In this document: piece after piece, positions 47,778-58,400 of the stretch
How positions within the stretch are numbered: position 1 is the first letter of the stretch
How the letters are laid out: each line of letters starts with the position of its first letter
NCBI GenBank assembly: GCA_000708835.1
Contig: DF237063.1
Span: 1 to 64,000, forward strand
Direction: 5' to 3'
Source: Klebsormidium nitens
Taxonomy: Eukaryota > Streptophyta > Klebsormidiophyceae > Klebsormidiales > Klebsormidiaceae
DNA length: 64,000 nucleotides
The notes under the pieces: model-generated
The model's input: the letters and a program-made list of their open reading frames with translations, nothing else
What the model was told of the DNA's origin: nothing
Databases searched by the model: none
Made by a program: the position numbers and the translations under genes

Positions 47778-49061
47778 CTACGAAACTCTGAAGCTTTCAA
47801 CTTCGGGATACTTGGCAGACAACGCAGCTAAGTCTGGTTCCAACTTATGGTGGACCGTAACACGGCTTGCACCACCTATGCTCCTCAGAATGCTTTCTAC
47901 AGTCTCCCACTGTAGGTGAGCCACGTCTAAGCTATGCAGCATCGGTGCGTGGGAGATAACCACGTTGCCCCACTTGATTGGTTCATGTACGACCCAAGAA
48001 TGTGAATTCTTCTCAGCACTGATTTTCAATGTCTTCAGAAGAGGGCACTCTAGCGCAAGTGTTAACTCGTCTTTGTAAAGCCAATACTGCCACAAGGTGC
48101 TCACTTCCACGACGCGCAGCTTAGACCCCCTGACCAGCAGTTTCTGCAACTCAGGGCCGTTTGAGTAATCTTCGCATGTAAACTGCTCAATCTGTTCCCA
48201 GCTGAACTTTGCCAGAGTCTCTGATGCCAGGGTTTCGCTACCCTCTAACCTCCCATGTATGCACAATTCTTCCAGTTTTGGAAAGCGCTTTTCAAAGTCC
48301 TCGATGGAAAATGACTCGCATGAGATGTCAAGATATTTCAAGCGATCAAAAGAAGCTCCCACAAAGGCCCCATCAGCATACTCAATGTCTTCATTGGTGA
48401 GCCCCGGCCAAACAACGGACTGCTGCAGATGTTCCAGCATGAGGCACATGCCCAAAGTCATTATCAGGTGTTCCATTGCACCTGGAGTTGCGCCTATAGT
48501 GTCCTTCAGCCGCAGTTGGACCCCTTGTAAGCGCCGCTTCTTGATGCACTGCTGAGACGACAGCAACACCATTGATAGGAAAGGTGCATAGAAGTCATAC
48601 AGCTGCTCCGGTTCGTCTATGCCTGACGTGAAGTTAAGAGCCACTGTCCTGAGCTGAGATGGGGGCCTCCTCAGGAGGAAGCTTGAGAGGCGTAAACCAT
48701 CCAAAGCGTAGGACCAAACCAAGAACTTGGTAGTAAGCAGGAGCATATTGAACCTCTGACAGACCGCTGTCAGGCGTACCAATGTCTCGGGTCCTCCATG
48801 TAATCGCCCAGACGTGCATAAGGTAGAGGATTGATCAATCACAGCCCTTTCAAGGATGTCCGACAATATCTCGTCTGGAATCTCGTCAAAAGGCGCAGCC
48901 ATCGCGCCAGCAGCAATGCTCTTGTTCACGTCGATCATGTGCTTTCTCTTGAGTCGCGTATTGCAGGTTGCGAGAGGTTCCCCCCTCTTTTCACTCTGGT
49001 CCGCAGGTTTCCAGCCGCCAATCCCCCGGGATAAAGTATTCCTGACCGTGCGATCGATCAC
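47778..49061 (-). CDS. F-box protein with leucine-rich C-terminal region, single exon
   Basis: An intronless open frame of 427 codons. The F-box reads FDEIPDEILSDILERAV and continues to LVRLTAVCQRFNMLL. The remainder is rich in leucine with loose LRR-like spacing (RLKYLDIS, KLEELCIHG, LLKTLKIS, MLHSLDVA), as in many plant F-box/LRR or FBD-type proteins. Such proteins bring substrates to SCF ubiquitin ligases. The first ATG of the frame is at 49061, but the F-box is closer to in-frame ATGs at 48938 and 48902, and the leader before them looks non-conserved, so the true protein is likely 374 or 386 residues. The target is unknown. The decayed gene at 12873-14091 has the same general layout, but close relationship is not evident. 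Confidence 0.85.
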   Translation of the reverse strand: MIDRTVRNTLSRGIGGWKPADQSEKRGEPLATCNTRLKRKHMIDVNKSIAAGAMAAPFDEIPDEILSDILERAVIDQSSTLCTSGRLHGGPETLVRLTAVCQRFNMLLLTTKFLVWSYALDGLRLSSFLLRRPPSQLRTVALNFTSGIDEPEQLYDFYAPFLSMVLLSSQQCIKKRRLQGVQLRLKDTIGATPGAMEHLIMTLGMCLMLEHLQQSVVWPGLTNEDIEYADGAFVGASFDRLKYLDISCESFSIEDFEKRFPKLEELCIHGRLEGSETLASETLAKFSWEQIEQFTCEDYSNGPELQKLLVRGSKLRVVEVSTLWQYWLYKDELTLALECPLLKTLKISAEKNSHSWVVHEPIKWGNVVISHAPMLHSLDVAHLQWETVESILRSIGGASRVTVHHKLEPDLAALSAKYPEVESFRVS

Positions 49062-49426
49062 ATCTTTGGATCGAGCGGTTTGTATGCTATGTCAGTGAAC
49101 CCTGAAGGCTTTCACACTTTCAAATAGACATTGACAGAAGAACGCTGTATGGTTGTTCAGGCTCTTCAGCATCCCAAAACTTAAAACTCTAAAAGTTAAA
49201 GGCGCGCTCTGCTTTCTGTCCTCCCAATCTCTCTCTGGTAATTTTCGCTGGTGAGGACAGAGCCACATGTAGCTAACAAATGCAGGAGCAGCACTTCAGC
49301 GCAAGGGACGCCCTTCACGGCTCGATTGCAACACGTGACGCAGTAGCTGCTGTACTTTGCATCACGCTTATGTATCGTACTGCAGCTCTTTGTACATCAA
49401 CGCTGTGAAAAACTTTAATATTCGAG
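49062..49426. promoter_or_regulatory. Divergent promoter region between the F-box gene and the UVR-motif gene
   Basis: A 365-bp gap, the shortest in the window, separates two oppositely facing start codons. It probably contains both promoters. No specific motif is clear. Confidence 0.45.
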
Positions 49427-52400
49427 ATGACCATCTGCGCTAAAGTCAATGCCAGCAACAGGTTGCATTTTCATAGTGCTTCATGCAGATGGAACAACGC
49501 TCTTGACCACTTGTCAGGTCCCATTCACGCCCTCATACATCGTTCGCAAGAGCGGTGTCGACAACTGCAGCGCAATGTGCCCACGATACAAGCAACAAGG
49601 TTGCAGTCTGATTATCGTTGCCCCAACCATAATGTCGTGCTGATGCAGTCAGCAGCATTTCAAAAAAGACTACAGGGAATGCCTTTGAGCGGGAGATCTT
49701 GTAGTGATCATTTTGGAGGATGGAGTCAAAGCGGCGCTCCAGTCCGCTGTAGTGCAGACTTTGCGCCTGAGTCATTAGGCCAGGGTTCGGAAGCATCGGC
49801 AGACGAAGTAGTACCCGCTTCTCGCTCTCTGGCGTTGGAAGACAAACCTAGAGATGGATTGCAAAGCGAAGCAGGTGGCAGTAGAAGAGACCTCCAGTTG
49901 GAGACTGCGGGGGAGCATTATGCAGAGAAGCGTGACGGGGGCGCCGGCGGCCGGTTCTTTGAGGTGCTGATGACGAGTATGCACAATGTGGACAACGGTG
50001 AGCCTCTCTCATGCCAAACAAGTAATGGAAGGTCGAACACTCTAAGCGCGACCTTTTGCAGATGGTTGCACCAACAGTTGGAGAGATCGATATGGTGGCA
50101 CAGCCAAGCTTCTAACAAAACCACGGCCGACTGACTAGTTGTCGCACCCCTCCAGCCGACTGTCCTTCTTCATGATGAGAACCGGGGAGGTTTGAAGGCT
50201 TTATCTTCATGAAACTTGTTGCACTTGGCGCTGGATTGTGAGAAGCCCCACAATAGTAGTCACAGTATTCACCTTTTGTCAACGGGTTTAACCGGGGCTC
50301 ACGACCCGTTTCGACCATACCGCTACCATGCGCCCCAGCTTATTAACCCAGATTGCAAACCATCCCCTGACCACCGCTCGTTCCCCCTCCCTTCAGCCAG
50401 GTTGCATCCTGGGACTTCTGTGCACCGGAAACAACCGCGGTCCCTGGCTGGAAGGACTGCGCGAGTTCCCGCTGTTCCTCAACAAACTAGGCGCGGACGC
50501 TTTGCAACAGGCGCTGGATAAGGGGGGCCTGCCGCATGGTAAGCCCACTTTTCTCCTCTGCCCCCCAATTTTCGGGCTTTCTTTCCTATGATGTAACCAT
50601 CGGAAGATACACCGGGTGAGCGATACCTCCTTGCACGACTTCTGCACTCAGATGCGACCCGAGTCAGATGAGACCAGATTGCAAAGACTTGCGATTTACA
50701 GGTGTCCGCACAACAGCCGAGACTTTGTTCCATTGCGGTCCTCTCGTTTAAAACTTTAAACCTTTAGTACTTTAAACACGAAAAGCCCCTTTTCATTAGA
50801 CTGAGTTCGATAGCACGCAACTTGTCTGGTCAATTTCGGCAGGTCGCACGTTGCTAGCGCACTTCAAGACGAATTTATCAATGTATTGAGGCCAAAATTT
50901 GCTGGATTGGCTGGCAAGCATACAAATCTGGCTTTAGGGAGTCACCTAACGAAGAGCGGTTGAATCACGTAGACTGATGCCTTCCACTCTGCCGCGCGCC
51001 CCTTGAGCTTCTCAATCTGAAGCGATTTCTGAGCAATCTTGCAAAAGACTGGCGTCTTTTTCGATTGCTTTGACATACCCAGAATTTCTTCGAGGATCTT
51101 CATGCGCTGAGGAATATCAATCTGGATACGAGGTGAGGGTGACCCTCTTAGGAAGGATCGGAGTCCTTTCACTTCATCCTCGACGAGATGAAAGTCCAAT
51201 GGGGGACCAGACGGAGGAATCCCCATAGCGGATTTGGAGCCTTTTTGACTTCAGCCAATCCTTTGAGAGAACCCAACGTTTCATGTTCTCGACAGCAACT
51301 GTAACACAAAGAGGGTATCTCACCGGCATCCGTTGCGCCAATTGCAGCTCTGGAGTCTCTCGAGCGGATGCAAGAACACGACTTATAAAATCAAACGCGA
51401 CGAGATCTCAAAGGTTTGACCCCTTGCACCTAGTTGTGACACCGATGAGACTCACAGGTGTCTGACGCTTCCATCGCAGCTTTGGAGTCTCTGGAACGGA
51501 TGCAAGACCACGACTTACAAAAGATCTGGGTGACCGCCTTCGACGATGAACGGCGCGGCGGCGAGTTCTCGCTCCTCGACGAACGGACCGGCGAGCGGAA
51601 GCAGCTGACGTCAACGTTTCCGCAGGCGCTCGGGGTTGCAATACGGTACCGAGAACCGTTTCTGCTGGAGCGAGACGCGTTGCTGTCGGCGAACGCGGAT
51701 TTTGTGGATAGGATGGTGATCAATCCAAAAGGTGGGTGATTTTGGAGTGTTAGGATGAGAAAAGAACAGGCTGATGGGAAGAGTGCCTTGGATATTCGTG
51801 TTCGGAAGGTGTTATTTATTGATTAAAAGTTTGATTTTCACTGATCGGCCTAAATGGTGTGTCCTTAATCACTATGAATACAGTTGATTAAGTGTGACGG
51901 CGAGAACAAAGCCGACTGAGTTATGATACGGTGACGCTACTTTGCCTTTTTTTTCGGCGCCCTGTCATGGGCGGGGCATAGGGCTGCTTCGGAAATCGGT
52001 CCTTGCTTTGGAAAGGTTTGCGCGAGAACCCTCCCAAAAACCCTATTGCCCTACAAGTATGCTACCCTAGAACACGAACAAATTGAATTCAAGCCTCTTC
52101 AGGTGAAGCCTCTTCGGAGTAGGTACGTGTGGTAGTGCCTTCCCAAGAGTCGCGAACAAAGAGTGGAACTGTCGCTATGCCACCTGCTCAATGCGTCTCA
52201 TTTGTCATTCTTGCATGTTTGGGCCGGTTCTAGCTGTGTCCCGTACCAGAAATTTATCGCGTTTTCTTCGAGGTCCAGCCGAGTTCGCAGGAGAGCCTTA
52301 TAGACGAGTTCGTACAACCGTGTGAGAACTAAACATGACGTCTTGAGATTTCGACGATATTGTGGTACGGGTGGAACTAAGGCAAAGTTTTTCGGGACGT

Positions 52401-53188
52401 TCCGACACTCATTCAACCGCTGAGAGACACTGAAGTCATGGATCCGTTACCAGCGCAAATTCCGATTTTTAGAAGCGTGAAAAGTGTGTCATATTGGTGA
52501 CATATTTCTTTCTGTCCGCAGCGAGGGAGCATCCGGACGATGTGGACATGCTCGCGCGCCTTTCTACCAAGATGCGACTCGTGGCAGCACGGGTGACGGA
52601 CCTAGAGCGAGAGCTGACGTCAGCCGTTGAAGCCGAGCAGGTCAGAACGATCTTCGCGAGAAAGCTCCGCTTTGTTTTCGCCATCTATGAGCTTCAAAGA
52701 CTGTCGGTTCTGTACTGTTTTACGTCTCCCTCGTCGGAATAGACGACTTCAATCCGCCGTACTTTCGTGTGCGTCGTCAGGAAAATTAGGAAGGTGAACT
52801 TGGATGAATCTCTTATCGCACGCACAACGGCCAGCGGGTCAACTGCACCTAACCGAGTGTCTCGTCCTCTCAACCTGAAAACACGGTTGGTACGGGGCGC
52901 AAGGCTGCAAAGGCCGTGCTCAGCCTGGCTTTGCTTTCTCCTACTTGTTAAATAGGGCTAAGAAGGTGCCACTCATGTTGACATCCCGAAAAACTCGAAA
53001 GCTGCAGTCCCACATTTTTATTGAACGTTCGAATGGATTTTCAACATTGGCTGCAGTACGAGGACGCCGCCCGGTTGAAGATCGAACTAGAGCGGGCGCA
53101 GCTCGAGACGGACGCTGCGCTCCCCGGGCTTCTCAAGGAGCTCAAGGACCTGTACCTGCAGAAGATGCGGATATTCTTCAAGCTCTGA
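49427..53188 (+). CDS. UVR-motif protein of unknown function, probably plastid-targeted, 5 exons
   Basis: Predicted 403-residue protein from exons 49427-49997, 50401-50538, 51480-51731, 52522-52640 and 53057-53188; total 1212 nt in frame. The first about 150 residues are basic and serine-rich and look like an organelle transit region. The start could also be a later in-frame Met (such as MQSAAFQ or MPLSGRS). The middle reads VLMTSMHNVDNGCILGLL, then WLEGLREFPLFLNKLGADAL, and later KIWVTAFDDERRGGEFSLLDE. At about 343-372, across the exon 4/5 junction, LERELTSAVEAEQ and YEDAARLKIELERA fit the UVR motif found in UvrB/UvrC, in chloroplast ClpF and in EXECUTER proteins. The C-terminus is a short coiled coil. 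I do not recognise the family beyond that motif. A decayed copy of the exon-3 start lies upstream of exon 3. Confidence 0.7.
51341..51392 (+). repeat. Decayed copy of the UVR-gene exon-3 start
   Basis: This segment repeats the acceptor and first about 45 coding bases of exon 3 (real region 51471-51525). Shared blocks are GCAGCT, TGGAGTCTCT, CGGATGCAAGA and CACGACTTA. It ends with an in-frame TAA where the real exon has CAA. Confidence 0.9.
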
Positions 53189-55430
53189 TGACGTCGCTTT
53201 ACCAGCTTTGGCGAGAGGTAGGGATTTAGAGAACCGTTTCGCGGTACTTCTCTGAAGTCAACCGCGCGAGTTCATGAGAGCTTTCAGAGTCAAAATCGCC
53301 AGCATGCTGATGCTGTAAACATTGAAAGGAGTGTTCTCAGTAAAGCAGGCTTACCCCGTCCCTGACAAAGTAACAGTGCGATCCGTTTACGGTACGATTT
53401 CCGAGTTAGGTGCCTGCCGAATCAAAGCAATGCTGCGCATGGCACGCAGGCTGGGTCCACCAGTAGTATATACGTTTACCTAGTTGTTCGCAAGGATGCA
53501 GCGTATCAATGGTTGAGAGCACGAGCCTGCTTCCGACGACTCTTCTCTTGGACGCCGTTTGCGGTCATCATAGCACGGCAGCTTCATGGAAGAACTTGAA
53601 CCCCGCGCCGCGCATGATCTCATGTGATCATCGGTTCCCACTGCCACTGATCATCACCGAGTCATTGCTGGACATACATATGTCAGTTTAAGCTAGGTTA
53701 TGGTTGGCTCGAATGTTGCGCCGTCAAAAACACATCATTCGCTTTTGGCCCCACGGTGCCATCAGGATTGATTTTCTCGTGACTCACCTCGTAGTATAGT
53801 ACCCTAAGTTATGGTACTGCATGATGTCATGCAACGCGGAGGGGTTTCGCAATATGTGTGCAGCACCTTTATAGCTTATAACTTAGCTTATATATAGTAC
53901 GTTGCATGCACACGATATCGACGGTATGTACGTCCCCATGCACAGAAACAGTCGGACCGTCCTCGCGGAGGATGAGTTAGTGCATGACTGGTGACATGAT
54001 CGATGCAATGCACACATGAATGATCACCTTATATATATCCTGTCGACCTCATTGAACTTAGCAACATTTTATTAACAATCTTCCATGCTTCGACAATCCG
54101 GTTCGCAACTTAACCTAGCTGGCGGCCGCCGCCAACTCAAAACTTATGTTCTACCAACTTACAAGAATTGAACGTGTGCATGCATGCATGACCGTCGACG
54201 CCGGAAGCTGGTTAACTTAGTTCGTAATCAACATGCGGACGTAGCGTGCTGCAGCTCCCATGTTTATGCATCATGTGGATCAATCTTGTAGAACTTATAG
54301 GCCCTGCATTCCGTCACCGCTGGCACGGGGTACAGCATATGGGCACTTCCCAAATACCCCGGATACGCTTGTATGACCAGGCGGTCGGACTCCAAACATA
54401 CAACGGTCAGACACATGCATGGCAGTTCATCGCAGCAATCATTCATAAGCAAACGTGGCCCATGTGGCAGCGTCTGTCTCCGGTGCCACTGAAACTATTG
54501 CTTGATGGTCTCTGGAATCTGCCTTGCAAGCTTTTTAATCCAAGTACTTTTAATGTTATGTTTGAGTCACGGTGTATGTTTGAGTCACGGTCTGTCCATC
54601 GCAAGAACCGACATCGTCAATGGTATGTCGAGCTCTACAGAACCACGAGCATATGATTGGTTGGCAGGCGTACATTTGTAACGAGTGACCTCGCTTTCTC
54701 GTTGAATCGCTGATCTCCCCTCGAGCAAGCGGTATTGAATTTTTCGTTGCGCACTTCCGTTAATCAAACAACTGCATCTCCAACGTGTCATCGCTGCCAA
54801 ACCCCGTCTCGAGTTCTTACGCAGCGGCTAAGGCTTTGCTTCCGACGCCCGTACAAAAATGAACGGTCTTCCAGAAACGGTCTCCAAAAGCTCGCTCTTT
54901 GCTTTTGCGGCAGCCAACGAGCTTCTTGCCCATTTTGAACGCTCGACGCTCTCTTCCGCAACGAGCAAGCTCACCCCAGCCCCAACAGCCGCGTTTCGTC
55001 TCCCGTCAGCCTGCAACCACACCCCCGTTCCGCCTCGTCGCGACTCCGTCCGCTGCTTCCCGAGGGCAAGCTCCTGCCCTCGACTCCCCCTGTTGATGTC
55101 ACTTCGCGCAACAAGTCTTTCCTTGGACCTTCTCAGGGGGCAGAACTTGCCACGTTCAACCACCCCCACTTTGCCGCTCTTGTCCGCGTCCGCTGCTCCT
55201 GGGGGCCCAGCTCCAACCCCCAACGTGACCTCCGGAACCGATACGGCATCGTGGGACTCGACTTTCAGAGAGCCTCCCCCAGCCCTTTCCCCGTAGAAAT
55301 GGATTTCCGCCGCGTCGTCTCTTCCAATTGCCCCTCGATAACGCGCCTACCCCGATCCCACTCCAGACTCGCTTCCACTTTGCCGGGGGGGGGTGGGAAC
55401 TTCAGCGCACAGTTGGTCTCCCCAGAAGAA
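53189..55430. other. Convergent gap between the UVR gene and tRNase Z
   Basis: The AT-rich part (53190-54800) shows short palindromic AT stretches near 53870-54030 and one 136-codon frame at 54246-54656 without recognisable features. The GC-rich part (about 54830-55300) is open on both strands: a plus frame of 145 codons at 54859-55296 and a minus frame of 131 codons at 54828-55223. Neither can be assigned. Confidence 0.5.
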
Positions 55431-58400
55431 TTATTTCCGGGGGATCCTCGTCGCTTTTTTCCACTGCTCCTCCGGGGGCAGCTTGCGGTCCTGCGGCCGC
55501 AGGAGGGCGTCCACGTGGCGCTGCCGCGCGCGCTCTTCCTGGTACTCCACCTGAATGCGCGTGTGGTCCTCCGCAACTAGAACGCGGTCGCTACCAAATG
55601 CGGTGCGGGCGGCGTCAACGCCGGGGCCCACTTGGTACTGCAGCAAAGCACAGCGAAGATATTGAGAATGAACCACAAGACATTGGAAAGGGTACTCGAT
55701 CTGGTTTCCGGTCGCTGCCAATCGCGGCATGGACGGCTTCAACGCTGGGACCCACTTGGTACTGCAGCTTGACGTTAATCGTCATGTAGCATCTTCCAAA
55801 ACAAGCCACAAGCAGATTGAATAAAGGATTTGACTTCCTGACTTCAAAAAGTTGCCTGATTATTGCACACTCGAAGTAAAGCGGCCCAGTCTCTTCCTTT
55901 TTCGACAATCTTGTCTGCTTTTCTCTTATCAAAGATTGACTCTATTTAGCATGAAAGAATCCTAGGAAAGTAAGGAAGAGATGACAAACCACGAAAGAAA
56001 GCGCGACAGCAGCAAAATTGTTGCGAAAGCGGGAGGGCAGCGAAAAGGATGAAAGACAAAGAAAACGAACCCCAGATACAAACTAGAATGGACAGCGAGA
56101 GTCCCAGCGCTTACAGTCGCTCATTCCTATCAGTATCAGCGGTTGGGAGATTTTGATCGTGCTTCCACACGCGCGGGGGCCGCATTCTCCTAGCACGGGA
56201 GCCCCAAACGGTCCAACAAAGAAACGTCTCAAGATTCAAGTGTTCAGGGGCCTCAGGGGCCACTTAGATCCATACCTGGTATCTTGGGCTGATATGCGTC
56301 AACACCAACGTGCGCGCGTCCATGGCTCGAGCCGCTTGCCCGGCCATTGCTGCAGAAACCGGCAGGTTAGTTCAGGTTTGGAGGTTTCTGTCATGGTCCG
56401 AGATGTGGGATAACCCGATTACAGGGTTGTTAGGGTCGGTTATCATGGTTTGATGTTGATGGGTCAAGTGAAATCCGGCTCAGGGGCACAGCCCTGCGGC
56501 TCAAAGCTTTGTCGCCAATTCGCTTCTTAGCATAGTCTGCCAAGGTAATAGGGGGATACATCGCTACTAAGACCGCCGCTCTTGATTCTGTAATCCTGGT
56601 GTTTGTCAGGCTGCCCTCCTGACAAACCCGCTTCGAAAATGTCTGTCCAGAAGTCCGACCACTTTAAGGACCCACAATTATTGTGCCGCATTTTCACTCC
56701 TTCTGAATAAAAGACTCAAGCTGCGTTTGGCAAGAGACGCGAGATACAGAAAGGTCCGCGGCGGCAGCTTAGGATTGACCTCGAAAGTAGAGGAGCTGAA
56801 GGTTCTGACAGAAGAAAGAGGAAGGTGGCGCTCCACTACTGACTAGTGCTACGAGAGACGGTGGTCCATCCAGTTTATGCTCACGCTCATTGGTATGTAT
56901 CGGACTGGCCAAAGGACCTTGTAAAGGTTGACTCGTATGACCAGAATCTCTCGTCTGCGAACCGCTTCTCAGGGGTCAAAAATCAGGCAACCACTTCCAC
57001 GCATATTAACAACTAGAGTGACACGATACAGCACCCCCGGAGTGAAAGTTCACAGGCGGGGGAGTGGCCCATTTGAAATGCATCCCGCTCTCGTTCCTCC
57101 TGAAGAACAAGTCACGAGAACCAGATTGACACGAAGCACCCTGGGAATGAAAGCTCACAGGCGGTGGAGTAGCCCATCTGAAAAGCACCCCGCTCTCGTT
57201 CCTTCGGGAAGAAGTGTTTGAGAACTAGATTGACACAAAAAGAATTTCGGAAACGGAAGCTCACTGGCGGTGGAGTGGCCCATCTGAAAAGCGTCCCGCT
57301 CTCGTTCCTCCTGGAGGACCGTCGCCTCATGCACCAGCAGGTCGCAGTCCCACCCGGCGCGGTACAGCGACGACGACTCGCACGTGTCGCCCAGAACAAC
57401 TGCGGCAGAGAAAGGATCATTCGCTTGTTGAGGGCGACAAAGAAACGGAAAGGGGCGGAATGATGCCAGTACGTGTCGCCCAGAACAACTGCGGCAAGAA
57501 AGGAGCTCAGCTTGTTGGGGACGACCTAGATCAGAGGGGGGCGAGACGGGGCTCGTAAGTGTCGCCCAGAACAGCTGCGGCATAGAAAGGAGCTCAGCTT
57601 GTTGGGGGCGACAAGAAATTAGGAATAAGCGAGAGGGCCCGTACGTGTCGCCCAAAACAACTGCGGCAGAGTAAAGAGCTTCCGCATGTTGAGGGCGACA
57701 GAAACTAGGAATGGGCGAAGCAGAGCTCATAGAGGCCCGCAACGGGAGCTCAGAAGAACTGACCAAAGTACTCCCGCCGCTTGATCGGAGTGGCGAGAGT
57801 TTTTCACAACATCAGTAACCAAATACAAAAGGAGGCGACTTGTTGGATGCCAGAGAATAACGACGCGGGCTCACGGATCAAAATGGGGATCGCATGAGAC
57901 TGACCTATCTTCCGGCCTCTCCGAGGCGGCCCCACCACGTCTTCCGGATGAATCTGCAGCACACGACATTGTAAGAACAGATTCTTGCGCTGAGACTTGC
58001 GCTCAGACCTCCAAAATCTATGAACTTCTTCTCTGACGTGTGCTTCGCGATTTGCTGAACCGTTCGCAGTCAGTGCCAAGTGCTCTGATGCGCTCGCCAA
58101 TGGCCGACATCCATCTTGTAACTCGTCTGAACAAACCTGCGCAAATAAGCACCCATTGCACAGCTTCGCTGCGGCCCGAATGAAGAGGAACGCATTTTGC
58201 AACTAGGCGAGCCGACAATCCACTTCGCTAACCCTTGGTTACCTTGAGAAACCTCGACCTTCTTACCCAGCTACTTGTCAAACCCCGGTTTTTTACGGAC
58301 GCAGAGGGCCATTCCATATCTTAGTGCCTCCAGATCGTTTGACGCACACGCAGCGAAGTCGAGAAACTTTTAAGAGCGGACATCAGGTATCATCAGGGTC

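Noticed and set aside
57370-57672. CRISPR-like direct repeats with regular spacing
   Set aside because: The repeated units match the start of a coding exon and the spacers are also repeated, which is not how CRISPR arrays look.
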